Positions 30,237 through 37,661 of a stretch of DNA of 64,000 nt are shown here, piece after piece. Where the stretch lies: the NCBI RefSeq assembly GCF_000304335.1, contig NZ_CAJF01000022.1, positions 1 through 64,000 on the forward strand. Reading direction: 5' to 3'. Positions within the stretch are counted from its first letter, which is position 1, and each line of letters begins with the position of its first letter. The notes below the pieces were generated by a model. It made no database searches. It had not been told where the DNA came from and saw only the letters and a list, made by a program, of their open reading frames with translations. Position numbers and translations under genes: made by a program. This stretch comes from Microbacterium yannicii PS01 (lineage in GTDB: Bacteria > Actinomycetota > Actinomycetes > Actinomycetales > Microbacteriaceae).

Positions 30237-31132
30237 CTCGCACCGCCGGCTCAGCGCTCAGTGTGGTCGCGGACCCGACGCGTGCCCGGATTCTGCAGCT
30301 GATCGGCGCCTCGCCTGACCGGCGAGCTCTGGTGGGGAAACTGGCGGACGAGCTCGGCCTGCGGCAGCCGACGGTCAGTCACCATATGGCCGCGTTGCAC
30401 GCCGAAGGTGTCGTGATCCGCGAACGCGACGGCCGCCGGGTCTGGTACTCGGTCCACCCCGACCACCAGGAGCGCGTCAACTCGCTCCTCGGCGGCGCTG
30501 GCGTGAGTCAGCAAGACCCGGACTGGGAGCGGGTCACGGATGACCTCGCCGCCCGCTACCGCGGCACGTTCAACCGGGAGACCGTCGCCCGCTACATCGC
30601 CGACAGTCGCGACCTCCTCGCTGCAGGCAGCACCGCACCGTTGCTGGCGTCCCGCACTGCGGCGTTCGCCGCCTCACGGCTTGACGACCTCGCCCGCGGG
30701 GACGATCACGGCGGCACCCCGACGGTCTTGTTCGTCTGCGTCCAGAACGCCGGCCGATCCCAACTCGCCGCCGGGATCCTGCGCCACCTTGCCGGTGACC
30801 GCGTCATCGTCCGCACCGCCGGTTCGGCCCCTGCCGTCTCGGTGCGACCGGCCATCGTGACCGCGCTCGACGAGATCGGCGTATCGGTCGGTGGCGAATT
30901 CCCCAAGCCTCTCACCGACGATGCCGTCAAGGCCGCGGACGTGGTCATCACCATGGGTTGCGGCGACGCCTGTCCCGTCTACCCCGGTCGCACCTATCTG
31001 GACTGGGACCTCGAAGATCCCGTCGACAAACCCCTCCCCACCGTCCGCGGCATCCGAGATGACATCGACCGTCGCGTCCGGGACCTGCTTTCCGAACTGT
31101 TCATCCAGCCCTCATCTTCGCCCGTCTCATAA
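30230..31132 (+). CDS. ArsR-ArsC fusion: winged-helix regulator joined to arsenate-reductase domain
   Basis: The 300-residue protein has three parts. Residues 1-85 are an ArsR-type winged helix (recognition region ELGLRQPTVSHHMAALH). Residues about 95-155 are the three-helix bundle often placed before ArsC domains (DLAARYRGTFNRETVARYIA). Residues 163-300 are a low-molecular-weight-phosphatase-like ArsC with Cys170 in VLFVCVQNAGRSQ and Cys244/Cys248 in MGCGDACP. The regulator part contains no cysteine at all, so the usual thiolate As(III) site of ArsR is missing and sensing, if any, would have to use the ArsC cysteines. It starts the arsenic operon, under the palindrome that overlaps its ATG. 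ArsR-ArsC fusions are known; this domain order is read directly from the sequence. Confidence 0.88.
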   Translation: MTSRTAGSALSVVADPTRARILQLIGASPDRRALVGKLADELGLRQPTVSHHMAALHAEGVVIRERDGRRVWYSVHPDHQERVNSLLGGAGVSQQDPDWERVTDDLAARYRGTFNRETVARYIADSRDLLAAGSTAPLLASRTAAFAASRLDDLARGDDHGGTPTVLFVCVQNAGRSQLAAGILRHLAGDRVIVRTAGSAPAVSVRPAIVTALDEIGVSVGGEFPKPLTDDAVKAADVVITMGCGDACPVYPGRTYLDWDLEDPVDKPLPTVRGIRDDIDRRVRDLLSELFIQPSSSPVS

Positions 31133-31134
31133 AA

Positions 31135-31154
31135 CATAGATGGCGGTCTATGCT
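31135..31154 (+). promoter_or_regulatory. Second ArsR-type operator with -10 box, before arsC
   Basis: CATAGA and TCTATG face each other across six bases (31135-31152), the same 18-base outer spacing as the core of the first operator. TATGCT (31149-31154) is a plausible -10. The site begins three bases after the fusion gene stop, so arsC can be transcribed separately under the same control. Confidence 0.65.
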
Positions 31155-31181
31155 TTAGAGCGAGAGAAGCGGAGATCACTC

Positions 31182-31595
31182 ATGAGCAAGCCCACCGTCC
31201 TGTTCGTCTGCGTCCACAACGCCGGCCGTTCCCAGATGGCCGCCGGCTACCTGCAGTCCCTTGCCGGCGACCGCATCGAGGTGCTTTCGGCCGGATCTGA
31301 GCCGAAGGACCAGATCAACCCGGTCGCCGTTCAGGCGATGGCCGAGGAGGGCATCGACATCGCAGGCAACACCCCGAAGCTGCTTACCGTCGACGCCGTG
31401 AAAGAGTCCGACGTGGTCATCACGATGGGCTGCGGCGACGCCTGCCCGATTTTCCCAGGCAAGCGCTACGAAGACTGGCAGCTCGATGACCCTGCCGGGC
31501 AGGATGCCGGAGCAGTCCGTCGGATCCGGGACGACATCCGCGCCCGCGTCGAATCGCTCATCGGTGAGCTCGTCCCGGCCGGGGAGCGGTCGTGA
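31182..31595 (+). CDS. arsC: Arsenate reductase, LMW-phosphatase type
   Basis: This 137-residue enzyme reduces arsenate to arsenite. The P-loop is VLFVCVHNAGRSQ with nucleophile Cys10 and Arg16; Cys84 and Cys88 lie in MGCGDACP, comparable in place to the relay cysteines of thioredoxin-coupled ArsC, while actinobacterial relatives can use mycothiol. ATG 31182 was chosen for its GGAG ribosome site and for giving the standard N-terminus MSKPTVLFVC. The stop overlaps the next gene as GTGA. Which reductant is used cannot be told from sequence. Confidence 0.93.
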   Translation: MSKPTVLFVCVHNAGRSQMAAGYLQSLAGDRIEVLSAGSEPKDQINPVAVQAMAEEGIDIAGNTPKLLTVDAVKESDVVITMGCGDACPIFPGKRYEDWQLDDPAGQDAGAVRRIRDDIRARVESLIGELVPAGERS

Positions 31596-32245
31596 CTGGC
31601 GCGCGCGGGCAGGACGGACTGCTGTCGCCGGATGAGGTGCTGCATCGGGCGGCCGAGCGCCTCGCGCAGCAGTTCACCGGGATGGTCAACGCGGAAACCG
31701 TTGAGCGGGTCGTGTTCGAGTCCTACACAGCACTCGCCCGCACCGCGACCGTGTCCACGCATCTGCCATCCATCGCGGAGAAGTTCTCCCGCGACAGGCT
31801 CACCGCACTCGCCCAGTCGCGGGGAATGATCGCCAAGCCGGTTCCCGAGATCCTCTACGTCTGCGTGCAGAACTCCGGTCGCTCCCAGATGGCCGCCGCG
31901 ATCACGCGGCACCTTGCCGGCGACCGCGTGCACGTCCGTTCCGCCGGTTCGCAGCCCGGCTCTGGCATCCTCCCCAGTGTCGTCGCGGTGCTCGCAGAGG
32001 TCGGTATCGACGTCAGCGAAGAGTTCCCCAAGCCGCTCACCGACGACGTCGTGCGCGCCGCGGACGCCGTGATCACCATGGGCTGCGGCGACGCCTGCCC
32101 GTTCTACCCCGGCAAGCGTTACCTCGACTGGGACCTCCAAGACCCCGCCGACCTCGACCTCGATGGCATCCGCCAGGTCCGCGACGAGATCCGCCGCCAC
32201 GTCGAGGAACTACTCACCGAGCTCAGCCCGGTCACCACCCCGTGA
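31592..32245 (+). CDS. Arsenate reductase with N-terminal three-helix bundle
   Basis: The protein has 217 residues. Residues 10-80 form the helical domain (RLAQQFTGMVNAETVERVVF) also found inside the ArsR fusion, and residues 85-217 are an ArsC domain with Cys91 in YVCVQNSGRSQ and Cys165/Cys169 in MGCGDACP. GTG 31592 overlaps the arsC stop, and its stop overlaps the channel gene start, both GTGA. It is thus the fusion protein without its DNA-binding part, suggesting that the fusion arose by joining an arsR to such a gene. Confidence 0.9.
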   Translation: MTGARGQDGLLSPDEVLHRAAERLAQQFTGMVNAETVERVVFESYTALARTATVSTHLPSIAEKFSRDRLTALAQSRGMIAKPVPEILYVCVQNSGRSQMAAAITRHLAGDRVHVRSAGSQPGSGILPSVVAVLAEVGIDVSEEFPKPLTDDVVRAADAVITMGCGDACPFYPGKRYLDWDLQDPADLDLDGIRQVRDEIRRHVEELLTELSPVTTP

Positions 32246-32961
32246 CCGTCGACGCCCCCGTGATCACGAGCGCGCCGCTCTGGCGACGCGCTCTCGCGGA
32301 GTTCCTCGGCACCGGACTGCTCGTCGCCGTGGTCGTCGGCTCCGGCATCGCCGCACAACGACTGTCGACCGACACCGGCCTGCAACTACTCGAGAACGCC
32401 ATCGCCACCGCGCTCGGCCTCGGCGTGCTCATCCTGTTGTTCGCACCCGTCTCGGAAGCACACTTCAACCCCGTCATCTCCCTCGCCGACTACACCCTGG
32501 GCCGACGCGACCGCACCGGACTCACCGGAAGCGCGCTCGGCGTCTACATCGCAGCGCAGATCGCCGGGGCGATCAGCGGCGCCCTCCTCGCCAACGTCAT
32601 GTTCGCCACGCCGGCTGCGCTCTCGAGCACCGACCGCGCCACACCCGCGACCTTCCTCGCAGAAGTCGTTGCGACAACCGGACTGGTGCTGCTCATCGTC
32701 GGGCTCTCACGCACCGGCCGCAGCGTCCCCACGATCGCCGTCGCGGTCGGCTCCTACATCGGAGCCGCCTACTGGTTCACCAGCTCCACATCCTTCGCGA
32801 ACCCCGCCGTCACCATGGGACGCATCTTCACCGATACCTTCGCCGGCATCGCACCCACCTCGGTGCTGCCCTTCATCGCCGCACAACTCATCGGAGCCGC
32901 AATCGGGACAGCACTCGCCTCAGCAATCTTTGCCACCCCGCGAATCACGCACCAGCAATAG
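32242..32961 (+). CDS. MIP-family channel (aquaglyceroporin-like) in the arsenic operon
   Basis: The 239-residue integral membrane protein has six membrane helices and the two MIP half-helix motifs as HFNPVISLAD (Asn76-Pro-Val) and FANPAVTMGR (Asn187-Pro-Ala, with the filter Arg194). The first motif has Val in place of the usual Ala. Channels of this group in ars operons (for example AqpS of Sinorhizobium) let arsenite made by ArsC flow out down its gradient. No ArsB or ACR3 pump is encoded in the island, so this channel is the likely exit route. GTG 32242 overlaps the preceding stop. Confidence 0.87.
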   Translation: MTVDAPVITSAPLWRRALAEFLGTGLLVAVVVGSGIAAQRLSTDTGLQLLENAIATALGLGVLILLFAPVSEAHFNPVISLADYTLGRRDRTGLTGSALGVYIAAQIAGAISGALLANVMFATPAALSSTDRATPATFLAEVVATTGLVLLIVGLSRTGRSVPTIAVAVGSYIGAAYWFTSSTSFANPAVTMGRIFTDTFAGIAPTSVLPFIAAQLIGAAIGTALASAIFATPRITHQQ

Positions 32962-33233
32962 TGCCTGATCGGACCACCGCGCACACCCGGATCAGCAGCA
33001 CCCCGCGATCGAGGACGCCATTCGATCCTCCGGGCTGCACATCGCTGACCTGCCCATCCGATTCGTCCAGCAATGACCTCATGAGCGCCCGCTGAGCGAT
33101 CCCTTGCGTGCGGGAGGGTGGCGTGCACAACACGGCGGAACGTTGGATGGCCATCTCAAGCGGTTGTCTCACGCAAGACGCCTGGCCAAACTGAAGGCCC
33201 GGGCAACTGCGCCCCGTTGAAAGGGATCGAGAC

Positions 33234-35114
33234 ATGGGTAATCCGGAAGCGACTAGTGCGATCGTCGCCGCGCACGCAGATCTGACGTCCCGTTTGCCGT
33301 TCGATGATGACGCTGACTTCGCTGCTGCGGAGAAGGGGTTCATTGGAACGCTTGCGGAGCCCAGGGTTCTGGACGCAGACGGTGAGGTGGTGTGGGATGC
33401 CTCCACCTATGACTTCTTTGACGGCGGCGCGGCGCCGGACACGGTGAATCCCAGTCTCTGGCGACAGAGCAAGCTGGTCGCGAAGCATGGACTGTTCGAG
33501 GTCGTGCCCGGTCTGTACCAGGTGCGCGGTCTGGACCTTTCGGTGATGTCGTTCATCGAGGGTGACACGGGCGTGATCGTGGTGGATCCGCTCATCTCGA
33601 AGGAGACCGCGACGGCAGCTGCCGCGCTGTATCGCGAGCACCGCGGCGACCGGCCGATCGTTGCCGTCATCCATACTCACTCTCATATCGACCACTTCGG
33701 CGGCGTGCAGGGCATCGTCACCCAGCCGGAGGTCGACGCCGGAGACGTTGCGATCATCGCGCCCGAGGGTCTGGTCGAGCACGCGGTCGCCGAGAACGTC
33801 TACGCGGGCACTGCAATGGGCCGGCGCGCCGGTTACATGTACGGCGCCGCACTGCCCCGCGGCACGAGGGGCGCGGTCGGTGCCGGGCTCGGCCAGACGA
33901 CGTCGACCGGCGAGGCGACTCTCCTCGCCCCGACGCTCGAGATCACGACGACCGGCGAGACCCACACCATCGACGGGGTCGAGTTCGAGTTCCAGATGGC
34001 GCCCGGAACCGAAGCACCCACCGAGATGCACTTCTACATTCCGCGATACGAAGCGCTGTGCATGGCGGAGAACGCAACTCACACCTTGCACAACCTGCTC
34101 ACCCTTCGCGGTGCGCTTGTGCGTGATCCGAATGTCTGGTCGCGGTATCTGACCGAGGCTATCGAGCGATTCGGCGGTCGCGCCCAGGTGGTGTTCGCCT
34201 CCCATCATTGGCCGACGTGGGGCAACGCCGAGATCGTCGAATTCCTCAGCCTGCAACGCGACCTCTACGGCTACCTGCACGACCAGACGCTGCGCTTGCT
34301 GAATCAGGGATTGACCGGAGCTGAAATCGCAGAGGTGATCCAGCTCCCGCCCGCGCTGGAGAACGCGTGGCACGCCCGCGGGTACTACGGCTCGGTGAGC
34401 CACAATGTCAAAGCCATCTACCAGCGCTACATGGGCTGGTTCGACGGCAATCCCGCCCGCCTCTGGCCCCATCCTCCTGCCGCTCTCGCCGAGCGCTACG
34501 TCGAGGCGATCGGCGGTATCGACAGGGTGCTCGAGATGGCGCGCGCCGCGTACGACACCGGCGACTTCCGGTGGGCTGCCACGCTGCTCGATCACGCCGT
34601 CTTCGTCGACGCGTCCAACGGAGCCGTCAAGGCTCTCTACGCCGACACGCTCGAACAGCTCGGCTACGGGTCGGAGAACGGCACCTGGCGCAACTTCTTC
34701 CTCTCGGGCGCCACCGAACTACGCGGCGGAAACTTCGGCACACCGACCGTGACCAATGCGCCCGCAATCCTTGCCCAGCTCAGTCCCGAGCAGGTGTTCG
34801 ACGCAATCGCGATCACGATCGATGGCCCCAACGCTTGGGACCTCGACCTCGCATTCGACATCACGATCAGCGACCTCAACCGAGATTTTCATGTCACGCT
34901 CCGCAACGGCGTCCTCGTCTACGTCGAACGGGTCCGTGAACCGGATACGGATGCCGCCCTGCATCTGAGCCTCGAGAAGGAGCGCTTGATCCGTCTCGCC
35001 GGCGGCGACCTCCAGTCCGACGGTCTCTCCGTGACCGGAGACTTCGGCGTGCTGGAGCGGCTCTTCAGCGTCCTCAGCCCCGGCGACCCGAACTTCGAGA
35101 TCGTCCTGCCATAG
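33234..35114 (+). CDS. Alkyl/aryl sulfatase, SdsA1-like
   Basis: The 626-residue enzyme hydrolyses sulfate esters such as dodecyl sulfate, releasing sulfate and an alcohol. Domain order is a metallo-beta-lactamase catalytic domain (zinc motif HTHSHIDHFGG, later AENATHTLHNLLTLRG and FASHHWPTWG), a helical dimerisation domain (YYGSVSHNVKAIYQRYMGW) and a C-terminal SCP2-like domain. The length is normal. No signal peptide is seen, unlike the secreted Pseudomonas SdsA1, so a cytoplasmic role is inferred. AAAGG precedes the ATG. It is the last cargo gene before attR. Confidence 0.9.
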   Translation: MGNPEATSAIVAAHADLTSRLPFDDDADFAAAEKGFIGTLAEPRVLDADGEVVWDASTYDFFDGGAAPDTVNPSLWRQSKLVAKHGLFEVVPGLYQVRGLDLSVMSFIEGDTGVIVVDPLISKETATAAAALYREHRGDRPIVAVIHTHSHIDHFGGVQGIVTQPEVDAGDVAIIAPEGLVEHAVAENVYAGTAMGRRAGYMYGAALPRGTRGAVGAGLGQTTSTGEATLLAPTLEITTTGETHTIDGVEFEFQMAPGTEAPTEMHFYIPRYEALCMAENATHTLHNLLTLRGALVRDPNVWSRYLTEAIERFGGRAQVVFASHHWPTWGNAEIVEFLSLQRDLYGYLHDQTLRLLNQGLTGAEIAEVIQLPPALENAWHARGYYGSVSHNVKAIYQRYMGWFDGNPARLWPHPPAALAERYVEAIGGIDRVLEMARAAYDTGDFRWAATLLDHAVFVDASNGAVKALYADTLEQLGYGSENGTWRNFFLSGATELRGGNFGTPTVTNAPAILAQLSPEQVFDAIAITIDGPNAWDLDLAFDITISDLNRDFHVTLRNGVLVYVERVREPDTDAALHLSLEKERLIRLAGGDLQSDGLSVTGDFGVLERLFSVLSPGDPNFEIVLP

Positions 35115-35154
35115 ACCGATGCGCGCGAGAGCGCTGGTCGCGTGGACAACGTAC

Positions 35155-35207
35155 AGGATTCGGGTAACGGACCTCGCAGATTCGATTCCTGTCGGGGGCA
35201 CCAGTGG
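35155..35207 (+). other. attR: direct repeat with degenerate tRNA remnant
   Basis: Positions 35174-35207 repeat the tRNA 3' end at 28791-28824 with one mismatch. The bases just before (35157-35173) still resemble the tRNA anticodon arm (GGATTCGGGTAACGG against GGTTTCCGGTACCAA) but no acceptor or D-arm is left. This marks the right end of the island. Confidence 0.85.
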
Positions 35208-35275
35208 CGTGAGGCTGAAGGCCGGTCCGTGAGGGTCGGCCTCTCGCACGTCCCCTTTCCCCAGGTGGCGTCCCC

Positions 35276-35293
35276 CTGTCAAGGCCCTGACAG
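35276..35293. promoter_or_regulatory. Small palindrome upstream of the 41-residue gene
   Basis: CTGTCA and TGACAG form a perfect 6-bp inverted repeat around AGGCCC, about 65 bases before ATG 35360. It could be an operator or a small hairpin; no clear -10 box accompanies it. Confidence 0.3.
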
Positions 35294-35359
35294 CCCGCGT
35301 GCTGCGACGACAGGATGAGCTGATGGCATCGATCGGCACGTCGTCGGGAGGAGGGCATC

Positions 35360-35485
35360 ATGGCTGACTTCACTCCGGAAGAGGAAGGCGCGCGGCGCGG
35401 AGAAGCGGTGGTGTTCTGGTCCTGGATCGCGGTGCTGGCGGTCGGACTCGCCTACATGATCGCGATCCCCTTGGCGGGGCGGTGA
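35360..35485 (+). CDS. Small single-pass membrane protein (41 residues), paired with DUF6766
   Basis: The frame has a strong ribosome site (GGGAGGAGGG) before ATG 35360. The protein begins acidic (MADFTPEEEGARRGE) and has one membrane helix (VVFWSWIAVLAVGLAYMIAI). Its stop is one base before the GTG of the DUF6766 gene, so the two are probably translated together. I do not recognise a family. Composition, ribosome site and spacing all support a real gene. Confidence 0.65.
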   Translation: MADFTPEEEGARRGEAVVFWSWIAVLAVGLAYMIAIPLAGR

Positions 35486-35486
35486 C

Positions 35487-36164
35487 GTGGTGCGACCGAT
35501 TCGCGACAACGCCCTCAGTCTGTTGTTCGGCGGGCTCTTCATCGTGACACTCGCCGCGCAATCCATCGCGGGATGGCTGCAGTTCAACGAGACCCAGGAG
35601 CAGCACGGCCTGCCTATGGAGTCGTTCGGCGCGTTCGTGACGTCGTCGGAGTTCGTCGTCGACGTCGCCGAGAACTGGCAGTCGGAGTTCCTACAGTTCT
35701 TCCTGTTCATCGCCGCCACCATCTGGCTGGTGCAGCGCGGCTCTCCCGAGTCGAAGAAGCCGGGCGACGAGGGCGTCGGCAGCGACGAGGAGCAGCTGAT
35801 CGGCGAGCACGCGCAGCCGGACTCTCCCGAGTGGGCGCGGGCCCGCGGCATCCGTCAGACGCTCTTCTCCAATTCGCTCCTGATCGTGATGGGCGCGGTG
35901 TTCGCGCTGTCGTGGTTCGCGCAGTCCCTCGCGGGAACGGTGGTGATGAACTCCGAGAACGCCGAGCACGGCCAGCCGTCGATGAGCTGGCTCGAGTATC
36001 TGAGCACACCGGACTTCTGGAGCCGCACGTTGCAGAACTGGCAGTCGGAGTTCCTCGCGGTGGGCGCGATGATCGCGCTCTCGATGTTCCTGCGTCAGCG
36101 AGGCTCGGCCGAGTCGAAACCGGTGGGAGCACCGCATCACGTCAGCTCAGTGGAGAGCGAATGA
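35487..36164 (+). CDS. DUF6766 family membrane protein
   Basis: The 225-residue protein is an internal duplication. Each half has a membrane segment (LLFGGLFIVTLAAQSIAGW; LIVMGAVFALSWFAQSLAG), a polar loop, then an ENWQSEF/QNWQSEF motif and a second membrane segment leading to QRGSPESK/QRGSAESK. The function is unknown to me; such proteins appear in actinobacteria and other bacteria. Start GTG 35487 (a second GTG at 35490 is equally possible) lies one base after the preceding small gene. Confidence 0.8.
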   Translation: MVRPIRDNALSLLFGGLFIVTLAAQSIAGWLQFNETQEQHGLPMESFGAFVTSSEFVVDVAENWQSEFLQFFLFIAATIWLVQRGSPESKKPGDEGVGSDEEQLIGEHAQPDSPEWARARGIRQTLFSNSLLIVMGAVFALSWFAQSLAGTVVMNSENAEHGQPSMSWLEYLSTPDFWSRTLQNWQSEFLAVGAMIALSMFLRQRGSAESKPVGAPHHVSSVESE

Positions 36165-36311
36165 CCAGGGCGACGGCCACCCCCCACTCGAACGGCCCGA
36201 TAGGTAGCGACCGGACAGGCATCGGAGGATGATGAGAACCGAGCACACCGAGAGACGCCGTCTGCGACCTCGCGCTCTCCATCTCCGACGCGCTCCGTGG
36301 GGAGGCACGCC

Positions 36312-36659
36312 ATGGGAAAGCTGATCTACGACGGAACGGTCAAGGTCGATTTCGACGATCGGACGCTCGCCCATCTGCAGCTGGTGATCGGTACGAAGCT
36401 GCGCCGTGGTGAACCCTTCCACTTCACGTGGCGCGACGACGCGAGCATCGGGGACGGGCGCACCACGGTCTGGGTCCACCCTCGCTGCTCGCTCGTGTAC
36501 AAGTACTACGGCAGCAGGATGCCGCGGCTGAATCCGGCGTGGATCGACGCGCTCGCGTACACGGCCAATTCACCCGCAGGGCTCCACCTTGTGCCCGAGC
36601 CGGTACCGCCCGCCGCGCACGAGCCCGACCACGAGGCGGAGCGGGACCTGATCGCCTGA
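36312..36659 (+). CDS. DUF7882 family protein
   Basis: This 115-residue protein starts MGKLIYDGTVKVDFDDRTLA behind a GGGGAGG ribosome site, followed by HLQLVIGTKLRRGEPFHFTW and a SRMPRLNPAWIDALA segment. It matches the small proteins common in Microbacteriaceae, sometimes loosely labelled ATP-dependent DNA ligase; it has no ligase motif and that label should not be used. A role in stress or surface processes is speculation. It converges with the CDF gene, 27 bases apart. Confidence 0.7.
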   Translation: MGKLIYDGTVKVDFDDRTLAHLQLVIGTKLRRGEPFHFTWRDDASIGDGRTTVWVHPRCSLVYKYYGSRMPRLNPAWIDALAYTANSPAGLHLVPEPVPPAAHEPDHEAERDLIA

Positions 36660-36686
36660 CGCAGTGCTGCGCGGCGCTCGTGCAGG

Positions 36687-37661
36687 TCAGCGTGCCTGGC
36701 CGGCGCGCTGCGCCTCGGCGGGAAGCGTGTGGGTCGGGACGACCACGATGTCCTGCACCTTCCAGTCCAGTGCGCTCACCGCTGCTCGCGCCTCTTCCAG
36801 CTCTCGTACGCGCACCTTCTCGCGTACCGGCACGGCGAACACCTCGACGTGGAACACCTGCCCCATGTCGCGCATGCGCACGGCGCTTTCGCTCACCCAC
36901 GCCAGCTCGTCGACGCGCCGGGCGATGCGGTCGATGAGCGGGTGCGGCCCGGCGTCGTCCTGTGTCCGCGCCCGCTGATCGATGAGGTCGCGCACGGCAG
37001 CCCGGGCGTTGCGCCAGCCGTCCCACACGATGCCGAGCGAGATGAACAGCGCCGCGACCCCGTCCAGCCACCACCAGCCGACGCCGATGCCGAGCACTCC
37101 GATGATCGAGGCCGCATTGGTGTGCCAGTCGGCCTTCGCCATGTCGGCATCGGCGTACAGCAGCTTGTTGTGCAGCACCACGGCCAGCCTGGACTTCGCA
37201 CGACCGTAGATGAACGGGCCGACCACGATCGCACTCATCGCCGCGATCATGAGCCACCCGAGCCAGATGGTGTAGCCGAAGAGCTGAATGGTCCCGATCG
37301 ACGCATGCTCGGCACGGACGAGGCCGCTGATCGACTCGTACGCCAGGTTGCCGCCGACGGCCAGCAGTGCGACGCCGGCTACGAGGTGCCCCACTCCCAT
37401 GACGCGGTGGAGCCCGAACGGGAACCGCTGTGTGGGCCGGCGGCGGATGAAGAGCAGCGCGATCAGGAAGGTCACCTGCGGGATGAGAGAGAGCATGTCT
37501 TCGATCCACGCCGTCCGCATCGCCTGCGAGTTGCCCACCACGAATGCGATGACGACGATCGTCACGCAGGTGTAGCCGATCGTGAACCACTCCCACCGCA
37601 CGGCGCTGCGCATCGCTTCCTGCTGGGTCGGCGGAAGATCGGTGCGCCCCATCGACTTCAT
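36687..37661 (-). CDS. Cation diffusion facilitator (CDF) family transporter
   Basis: The 324-residue protein has six predicted membrane helices and a cytoplasmic C-terminal domain. Helix 5 carries the usual His/Asp pattern (ADWHTNAASIIG and WWWLDGVAALFISLG). In helix 2 the standard HxxxD is replaced by the sequence WIEDMLSLIPQ, so the metal preference may differ from Zn/Cd members. ATG 37661 is chosen for the GGAGG seven bases upstream. It overlaps the stop of the lipoprotein gene as ATGA. Confidence 0.85.
   Translation of the reverse strand: MKSMGRTDLPPTQQEAMRSAVRWEWFTIGYTCVTIVVIAFVVGNSQAMRTAWIEDMLSLIPQVTFLIALLFIRRRPTQRFPFGLHRVMGVGHLVAGVALLAVGGNLAYESISGLVRAEHASIGTIQLFGYTIWLGWLMIAAMSAIVVGPFIYGRAKSRLAVVLHNKLLYADADMAKADWHTNAASIIGVLGIGVGWWWLDGVAALFISLGIVWDGWRNARAAVRDLIDQRARTQDDAGPHPLIDRIARRVDELAWVSESAVRMRDMGQVFHVEVFAVPVREKVRVRELEEARAAVSALDWKVQDIVVVPTHTLPAEAQRAGQAR

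Noticed and set aside
35155..35204. Second tRNA-Arg gene
   Set aside because: Only the T-arm and acceptor 3' half are intact; no 5' acceptor or D-arm exists, so it is the attR remnant.
36161..36232. 22-residue frame coupled by ATGA to the DUF6766 stop
   Set aside because: Low-complexity peptide with no ribosome site of its own; probably chance.
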